From NCBI GenBank assembly GCA_009774465.1, contig VSNT01000036.1, forward strand, positions 1-27,998: 27,998 nt of DNA, read 5' to 3'. This DNA comes from Lachnospiraceae bacterium. GTDB lineage: Bacteria; Bacillota_A; Clostridia; Lachnospirales; Lachnospiraceae. The position numbers and the translations under genes were made by a program. The stretch's first letter is position 1, and each line of letters begins with the position of its first letter. Shown one piece after another: positions 23,426 to 27,998 of the stretch. The notes beneath the pieces are model-generated. The model did no database searches, was not told where the DNA came from, and saw nothing but the letters and a program-made list of their open reading frames with translations.

Positions 23426-23489
23426 TCCTCTTCTCCCTTACAAATGATGCCTCCCATCATGCCGGTTATAAACTTTTTGTTTCATTTTT

Positions 23490-24398
23490 TTATTTCAAAT
23501 TCAGCTTTGCAAACAAATCTCCCAGACTGGTGCCCAGACTTTCTCCTGAACTGTAGCTCTCTGTATCTGTATTTTCTATCTCCTGTGCCTCCTGGTCTTC
23601 CGCAACAGCCTTAATGCTCAAGGAAATCTTTCCATCATTGGTGTTTAGCACCTTTACCTTAACCTGATCGCCTACACTAAGCACCTCGGAAGGCTTCTTA
23701 ATCCGCTTCTGACAGATCTGTGAAATATGAACCAATCCGGTCAATCCATCCTTTAAATCCACAAATGCGCCATAAGGCTGGAGACTTTCCACCCTGCCAT
23801 CTAACACAGTTCCCGGCACAATCATTGCCACCTTATGATCATGTTCCTCCTTTGCCTGTTCCTTAAGCACCTCTTTGGCTGAAAGAATCAGTTTTTCCTT
23901 TTCCTGATCTACAGTGGTAACTCTGACAGTCAACGTTTTCCCCTTATAACCTTCCGTGCCTTCCACATAGGAAAGCGCCAGCTGGGAAGCCGGAATAAAT
24001 CCTCTGATTCCCTCCACATAAGCAATTACGCCTGCATTTACCGTTTCACTTACCCTTACACTTAAGTTTTTCTTTTCTTCCATATATTCGGCAAGTTTAT
24101 CCCAGGCTAAAACTGCATTTGCCTCTTTTTTGGAAAGCAGAATATTGCCCTGTCCATCATCCATACGCACAACAGTGGCCTCAATCTCATCTCCAATCCT
24201 TACATCATCCAGTATGGAAAATCCCGGATCATCACTTAATTCCCCTGCCTTAATAATTCCCTGTGTGTAATATTTAAGGTCTAACGTTACCTCCTCTTCG
24301 TTTACATCAATCACTGTTCCTGAAATCACATCTCCCTCATTAATTTTCCGGAATGACGCTTCCAGCTCTCTTTCATAATCCTTCATTGATTCTTCCAT
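23490..24398 (-). CDS. S1-domain RNA-binding protein, short ribosomal S1-like
   Basis: This 302-residue protein has three S1 (OB-fold) domains at about 16-90, 100-172 and 190-262. The third is the most canonical (VPGTVLDGRVESLQPYGAFV, then GLTGLVHISQI and VGDQVKVKVL). It is shorter than the six-domain S1 of E. coli and resembles the S1-like proteins of Firmicutes; the acidic C-terminal tail (DQEAQEIENTDTESYSSGES) is variable. The start was moved to 24398 because GGAGG lies 5 bases before it and is itself inside the first codons of the longer frame from 24410. The likely role is mRNA binding in translation or RNA turnover, but ribosome association is an inference. The gene precedes the HAD gene. 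Confidence 0.92.
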   Translation of the reverse strand: MEESMKDYERELEASFRKINEGDVISGTVIDVNEEEVTLDLKYYTQGIIKAGELSDDPGFSILDDVRIGDEIEATVVRMDDGQGNILLSKKEANAVLAWDKLAEYMEEKKNLSVRVSETVNAGVIAYVEGIRGFIPASQLALSYVEGTEGYKGKTLTVRVTTVDQEKEKLILSAKEVLKEQAKEEHDHKVAMIVPGTVLDGRVESLQPYGAFVDLKDGLTGLVHISQICQKRIKKPSEVLSVGDQVKVKVLNTNDGKISLSIKAVAEDQEAQEIENTDTESYSSGESLGTSLGDLFAKLNLK

Positions 24399-24502
24399 GA
24401 CTTCCTCCATTTTACAGCATTTTGCGTACCACTCAATTAATATTATCAGTATGCTTGCAGCACACTTTTATATAGTATAACATATTTATCATAAGAAAAA
24501 CA

Positions 24503-24532
24503 TTGCTTTAGAAAAGTCAGTAGCGGTATAAT
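24503..24532 (+). promoter_or_regulatory. Promoter of the FkbM methyltransferase gene
   Basis: TTGCTT (24503-24508) is followed after 18 bases by TATAAT (24527-24532), about 20 bases before the ribosome site. In the same 170-bp gap an inverted repeat (GTATGCT 24449-24455, AGCACAC 24459-24465) lies on the S1-gene side; no clear promoter for the S1 gene was recognised. Confidence 0.55.
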
Positions 24533-24578
24533 TAAATGCAATATATAAAATAGAAGTATAAAGGAGATAGTTATAAAA

Positions 24579-25454
24579 ATGCAAAATGTTGAAAAATCAA
24601 AAATCTGGCTCTTCCTCACAAAGCAGTATAAAAAGAATCCCATCAGTTATCGTTTTATGAAAAAGCAGCATAATAATAATGGATTAGGGGGAATAAAACG
24701 GCGTTTAGAAACAATTTTATTGCTGCCGTTAGTACCAATTTTTAATTACTGCGCAATACAGGAGACCAGACATATCCGTAAAAAGGGCTCTATTTTCAAT
24801 CTTAAAAATAAAAATGTAAGTTTTTATCTTCCTGATTTAGATTTACGCAATGGCGATTATATTCAAAATATGATTTTCTTAGAGGGAGATTATTTTGATA
24901 TAGATCAGCTAATAGAAATTAAAAAATATATTCCACATCACGCTGTTGTACTGGATATTGGAACTAATATTGGCAATCACGCAATGTTTTTTGCCAAAGA
25001 ATGTAAGGCCAGTAAAGTTTATTCCTTTGAGCCTACGGAAAAGACATTTGCTATTTTGACTAAAAATCTCCAAATTAATCATCTTGAAAATTTTATAGAT
25101 GCCAAAAACATAGCATTAGGTGATCAAAAAACAAAAGCAGATATAATATGCGTAGATGAAAAGAATTGCGGTGGAAATAAAGTTAGTAAAAACACCGATG
25201 GAACAGTGGTAATGGAAACACTGGATAATCTTTCTATAAAAGAAAAAATTGATTTCATTAAAATTGATGTAGAAGGTTTCGAATATGAAGTATTAGCAGG
25301 AGGAACGTCCACGATTGATAAAAACAGGCCCAATATTTATGTTGAAATATTCGATCAAAATTACGGCAAAGTAAATCATTTGTTAGAAACAATGGGATAT
25401 GTTTGTACGCAAAAATGGAGACGTGACTATCTGTATCAATTCAACAAAAAGTAA
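24579..25454 (+). CDS. FkbM-family SAM-dependent methyltransferase
   Basis: This 291-residue methyltransferase has the SAM-binding loop VLDIGTNIGNHAMFF (124-138), the acidic partner VYSFEPTEKTF (147-157), and the FkbM signature FIKIDVEGFEYEVLAG (226-241). The basic, partly hydrophobic N-terminus (about 40-60) may touch the membrane. Such enzymes often O-methylate sugars of polysaccharides or glycolipids. It stands alone on the plus strand between minus-strand genes, has its own promoter and a hairpin downstream, and is visibly more AT-rich than its neighbours, which suggests horizontal acquisition. The ribosome site AAAGGAGA is about 12 bases from the ATG, longer than usual. No glycan cluster surrounds it. 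Confidence 0.92.
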   Translation: MQNVEKSKIWLFLTKQYKKNPISYRFMKKQHNNNGLGGIKRRLETILLLPLVPIFNYCAIQETRHIRKKGSIFNLKNKNVSFYLPDLDLRNGDYIQNMIFLEGDYFDIDQLIEIKKYIPHHAVVLDIGTNIGNHAMFFAKECKASKVYSFEPTEKTFAILTKNLQINHLENFIDAKNIALGDQKTKADIICVDEKNCGGNKVSKNTDGTVVMETLDNLSIKEKIDFIKIDVEGFEYEVLAGGTSTIDKNRPNIYVEIFDQNYGKVNHLLETMGYVCTQKWRRDYLYQFNKK

Positions 25455-25464
25455 ATTAGTTTTT

Positions 25465-25491
25465 ATGGCGGCCGGGAAACCCAGCCGCCAT
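25465..25491 (+). terminator. Terminator hairpin between FkbM and rubrerythrin genes
   Basis: ATGGCGGC (25465-25472) pairs with GCCGCCAT (25484-25491), with an inner GGG/CCC pairing. The plus-strand continuation TTATCATTT is moderately U-rich, so it best serves the FkbM gene. On the minus strand it also follows the rubrerythrin gene but lacks a U-run. Confidence 0.7.
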
Positions 25492-25508
25492 TTATCATTT
25501 GAAAACAT

Positions 25509-26045
25509 TTAGTAATTCTCTGCCTTTACCTGAAAGTATGACTGAGGATGTGCACAAACAGGGCAGACTTCAGGTGCTTTCTTCCCTACGCAGATATGTC
25601 CGCAGTTTGCACACTGCCATACAACATCTCCTTCTTTTGAAAATACCAGATCTCCTTCTATATTAGCGAGAAGCTTTCTGTATCTTTCCTCATGCTCCTT
25701 TTCAATTGCTGCAACCCCTTCAAACAGCTTTGCAATCTCCTCAAAGCCTTCTTCTCTTGCATCCTTGGCAAAATTTGCATACATATCTGTCCACTCGAAG
25801 TTTTCGCCTTCTGCTGCATCCTTTAAATTGTCAATGGTTGAACCGATACCGTCGTTTAACAGCTTATACCACATCTTTGCATGTTCTTTTTCGTTATTTG
25901 CAGTTTCTTCAAAAATGGATGCAATCTGCACATACCCATCCTTTTTTGCTTTGGATGCAAAATAAGTGTATTTATTCCTTGCCTGCGACTCCCCTGCAAA
26001 AGCCGCCTTCAAATTTGCCTCTGTTTTTGTTCCTTTTAAATCCAT
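25509..26045 (-). CDS. rbr: Rubrerythrin
   Basis: This 178-residue peroxidase reduces hydrogen peroxide in anaerobes. A four-helix ferritin-like domain carries the diiron ligands: Glu19 in FAGESQARNKY, ETANNEKEH at about 47-55, and GVAAIEKEHEERY near 111-123. A C-terminal rubredoxin-like domain has CANCG and CPVCAHP (about 148-166) for the Fe(Cys)4 electron donor. AAAGGAGAAA precedes the ATG. It is the second gene after the flavin reductase-rubredoxin fusion, 35 bases apart and with no terminator between, so it is probably co-transcribed from the promoter at 26762-26790 and shares its Fur/PerR-type control. Confidence 0.97.
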   Translation of the reverse strand: MDLKGTKTEANLKAAFAGESQARNKYTYFASKAKKDGYVQIASIFEETANNEKEHAKMWYKLLNDGIGSTIDNLKDAAEGENFEWTDMYANFAKDAREEGFEEIAKLFEGVAAIEKEHEERYRKLLANIEGDLVFSKEGDVVWQCANCGHICVGKKAPEVCPVCAHPQSYFQVKAENY

Positions 26046-26080
26046 TGCCTTTTTCTCCTTTGTTTTTTATTGATATATTT

Positions 26081-26719
26081 TTATATTTCTTTAAACTTAT
26101 CTGCACCCATGCCGCACACAGGGCATTTGTAATCAGCAGGAAGTTCATCTCCCTCATAAATGTATCCACATACTTCGCATTTAAATCTGCGTCCTTTTCC
26201 CCCGCTTTGCACATTCTCCTCCTCGGGGATATAAGTAGGTGCATTTTTTGGACTTTTTCCTTTCACTACTTTATGATAATATGCATAAGTCATGGCTTCT
26301 TTGTTTCCAAACAACTCCCCGCCCTTTACTTCACCTAAAAATACCGTATGCGTGGCAGTTTCCATTTTATCAATCACTTCGCATACAATATACCCGCAGG
26401 AATCAGAAACTACCGGCATATGGTCTTCCACACTGTATTTTACTTCCTGAAACTTATCTGCATCCTTACCGGATTTAAAACCAAAGGTTCCAATAATTGC
26501 AGGATCTGAATCTTCCGCAAGAATTGAAATTGCAAATCTTCCCGTCTCACTGATACAGTGATTGGTGTAATTGTCATGATTAATACTGACTGCAATCGTT
26601 GCAGGGGATGATGTAATCTGCATTGCAGAATTTGCAGTACATCCTGTAGGCCTGCCATTGTCCCATGTGCTTATTACATAAACTCCATAAGATAATTTGT
26701 GAAAAATATTTTTATTCAT
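26081..26719 (-). CDS. hrb: Flavin reductase-rubredoxin fusion (high-molecular-weight rubredoxin)
   Basis: This 212-residue two-domain electron carrier resembles Moorella Hrb. Residues 1-150 are an FMN-binding flavin reductase-like split barrel (KLSYGVYVISTWDNGRPTGC, TANSAMQITSSPATIAVSIN, then HTVFLGEVKGGELF). Residues about 176-212 are a rubredoxin with FKCEVCGYIYEGDELP and YKCPVCGMGADKF. It would pass electrons from NAD(P)H oxidation to flavodiiron protein, rubrerythrin or another reductase that removes oxygen, peroxide or nitric oxide. GAGAGG lies before the ATG. It is first gene of a pair with rbr. A 7-1-7 dyad of Fur/PerR type overlaps its transcription start. Confidence 0.94.
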   Translation of the reverse strand: MNKNIFHKLSYGVYVISTWDNGRPTGCTANSAMQITSSPATIAVSINHDNYTNHCISETGRFAISILAEDSDPAIIGTFGFKSGKDADKFQEVKYSVEDHMPVVSDSCGYIVCEVIDKMETATHTVFLGEVKGGELFGNKEAMTYAYYHKVVKGKSPKNAPTYIPEEENVQSGGKGRRFKCEVCGYIYEGDELPADYKCPVCGMGADKFKEI

Positions 26720-26742
26720 ATTTGCCCTCTCATTTATAATAT

Positions 26743-26757
26743 TAATAATGATTACTA
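26743..26757. promoter_or_regulatory. Fur/PerR-family operator (7-1-7 dyad)
   Basis: TAATAATGATTACTA is a 7-1-7 dyad with one mismatched pair, close to the PerR/Fur consensus (TTATAATNATTATAA). It lies just after the -10 of the hrb-rbr promoter, a repressing position. Peroxide defence downstream favours PerR. Confidence 0.62.
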
Positions 26758-26761
26758 TTTT

Positions 26762-26790
26762 AGTTTAACTTGACTATTCTAAAAAGTCAA
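26762..26790 (-). promoter_or_regulatory. hrb-rbr promoter
   Basis: On the minus strand TTGACT (26785-26790) is followed after 17 bases by TAAACT (26762-26767). The -35 is one arm of a dyad TTGACT-N9-AGTCAA (26770-26790) that may be a second protein-binding site. Confidence 0.55.
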
Positions 26791-26855
26791 CACTATTATT
26801 TCCAATTTTTTCACTTTTTATGGCTGAGCTAATACCAGTAAATATGAAAAATTTT

Positions 26856-27467
26856 TCACCTTAATTCCTTCCGGCTGCTGATTTTCAGCTTGGAAAATAT
26901 ATTGGATACATGTTTTTTTACAGTGGCTTCCGATATATAAAGCTCTTCTCCTATTTCCCGATTGGTCAGTCCCTGTTTTATCATTTCTACAATAATCTTT
27001 TCCTGTCTGGTTAATTCAGACAGATTAAGTTCTTCCTTAATTTCAATACACTTGTTCTGTGCTGTCGTCTTTTCCTCAGCCTGCTCTTCTTTTTTTCCCC
27101 GTTTATTTGACTCCCCTTCTTCTCTCAAAAGCATATAACATACAAACCCGTAAAACAATGGCCTTAAATCCAGTGCCAGTTCTGCCGGAAATTCATCCAA
27201 TTGCATTTCTTTCTCCACCATACTTGTAAATATCAGCATAAAAGTTTCAAGATATCCGGCTGTAATTGCATTTTTCTTAAACAGAACTCCTACTTTGTTC
27301 CATTTCATGTCCTTTTCCAGATAAGGAATGCATAAAATCACACATCCTAACAGAAACATTCCTATATGCTTTGGGCTGAAAAGAAGTACAGCCTTTGCCT
27401 TTAGCAAAAAACATAGAATCAGCAGGTACAAAACTATAACAGCTAATTTTTTTATTGTTCTTTTCAT
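26856..27467 (-). CDS. Membrane-anchored LuxR-type transcriptional regulator
   Basis: This 203-residue protein has an N-terminal half with about three hydrophobic segments (VIVLYLLILCFLLKAKAVLL, HIGMFLLGCVILCIPYL, and a third near 75-113). A charged linker follows (about 115-140), then a C-terminal LuxR/FixJ helix-turn-helix (about 148-203: LTRQEKIIVEMIKQGLTNRE, IGEELYISEATVKKHVSNIF, SKLKISSRKELR). There is no receiver or ligand-binding domain, so the signal probably enters through the membrane part. It follows the MotA-like gene by 8 bases, and AAGGAA at the end of that gene is its only visible ribosome site. The target genes are unknown. It could instead be the output half of a split sensor. 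Confidence 0.88.
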   Translation of the reverse strand: MKRTIKKLAVIVLYLLILCFLLKAKAVLLFSPKHIGMFLLGCVILCIPYLEKDMKWNKVGVLFKKNAITAGYLETFMLIFTSMVEKEMQLDEFPAELALDLRPLFYGFVCYMLLREEGESNKRGKKEEQAEEKTTAQNKCIEIKEELNLSELTRQEKIIVEMIKQGLTNREIGEELYISEATVKKHVSNIFSKLKISSRKELR

Positions 27468-27475
27468 AGGCAGCC

Positions 27476-27943
27476 CTATTCCTTTTCACTGATAAACTCC
27501 TGTATTTTTATATTCAGTCTTGCCTGCAGCGGCAGAAGAATCAGTGCAATCCCCATCCCATAAATAAGTGAAAGCAGTGACACGGAAAAATATGGTCCTA
27601 AAAGCCAGGGATCATCCATACTGTAGATAACGCCAATTCCCTGCACCGCACATACAAATACAGACAAGCTTATCATAATTTTAATTGTAAGACTTACTGA
27701 TTCCTTTGCACGCTTTAATTCCATCAGACTTTCCGCCGCCTTTTTTCCTATTCCCAGACGAAATGCATTATTAAAGTCTTTTAAAAGACCTCCGGAAATA
27801 AGAAGGGGTATCAAAAACAACAGCAAAAGGCAGATGGTTGGCAAATCCACCAGCCTGGCAGCATAACTTAAGTCCATCCCAAAAGATATGGCGCACATTA
27901 CTCCCGTCAACAAAAAAACACTTATAATTGATAATAAATACAT
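27476..27943 (-). CDS. Small MotA/TolQ/ExbB-like membrane protein paired with a LuxR regulator
   Basis: This 155-residue protein has four predicted membrane helices (about 3-22, 35-53, 85-107, 115-138). The order of features recalls the MotA stator: an early FGMDLSYAARLVDLPTICLL ('...f.D.Psl..'), a loop to KDFNNAFRLG, and a final YSMDDPWLLGPYFSVSLLSL followed by IYGMGIALILLPLQARL, which parallels MotA's last two helices. The cytoplasmic domain between helices 2 and 3 is only about 35 residues, against about 100 in MotA, so it cannot be a normal stator. GAGAGGA precedes the ATG. It is first gene in view of a unit with the LuxR-type regulator. The family call is a by-eye similarity, not a profile hit. 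Confidence 0.65.
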   Translation of the reverse strand: MYLLSIISVFLLTGVMCAISFGMDLSYAARLVDLPTICLLLLFLIPLLISGGLLKDFNNAFRLGIGKKAAESLMELKRAKESVSLTIKIMISLSVFVCAVQGIGVIYSMDDPWLLGPYFSVSLLSLIYGMGIALILLPLQARLNIKIQEFISEKE

Positions 27944-27998
27944 AATTTATTCCTCTCTTCCATATTTTTATTTTTTAGGCCCTTATATAATTTTATTC

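Overview
The window looks like chromosomal DNA of an obligately anaerobic Firmicute, most likely a Lachnospiraceae member (Blautia / Ruminococcus gnavus / Dorea type). This is inferred from strong AGGAGG-type ribosome sites, a gltB-gltD pair, a rubrerythrin with a flavin reductase-rubredoxin fusion, a BlaI/BlaR1 pair, and a CUT1 sugar operon ending in a GH36 alpha-galactosidase. No tRNA, rRNA, CRISPR array or transposase gene was seen. Most genes lie on the minus strand.

Layout: (1) 1-209, the N-terminus of RarA, reading off the left edge, with a promoter and a LexA-like box. (2) 312-555, a long interrupted palindrome with no gene. (3) 667-2361, a methyl-accepting chemotaxis protein with a roughly 290-nt leader containing tandem repeats. 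(4) 2787-4290, blaI-blaR1 behind a promoter with two BlaI-like operators. (5) 4380-9691, a sugar operon (lipoprotein binding protein, two permeases, alpha-galactosidase) divergent from an AraC-type regulator. That regulator overlaps a small gene of unknown function (10787-11455) carrying a motif best known from sodium-pump decarboxylase beta subunits. (6) 11459-12364, an Rpn-family PD-(D/E)XK protein whose leader can sequester its own Shine-Dalgarno sequence. (7) 12746-15275, two membrane acyltransferases around an XRE/AbrB regulator. (8) 15440-21494, gltB-gltD with a terminator and 35-bp tandem repeats in the leader. (9) 21710-24398, a CPBP protease, a HAD phosphatase and a short S1-domain protein. 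(10) 24579-25454, an AT-rich plus-strand FkbM methyltransferase. (11) 25509-26719, an oxidative-stress pair (hrb-rbr) behind a Fur/PerR-type box. (12) 26856-27943, a MotA-like membrane protein followed by a membrane-anchored LuxR-type regulator.

How the genes fit together: the sugar block imports an alpha-galactoside and cleaves it inside the cell. It has no ATPase of its own, so it probably borrows a shared MsmK-type ATPase. GltB and GltD assimilate nitrogen. Rubrerythrin and the rubredoxin fusion protect an anaerobe from oxygen species. Several proposed starts were moved from the longest reading frame to the ATG with a proper ribosome site (blaI, blaR1, gltD, the XRE regulator, the S1 protein and others).

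The features most worth a second look are the palindrome at 312-555, the gltB leader, the Rpn leader, the regulator-linked GGADGPT protein and the MotA-like/LuxR pair. All assignments come from reading motifs by eye; no database search was run.
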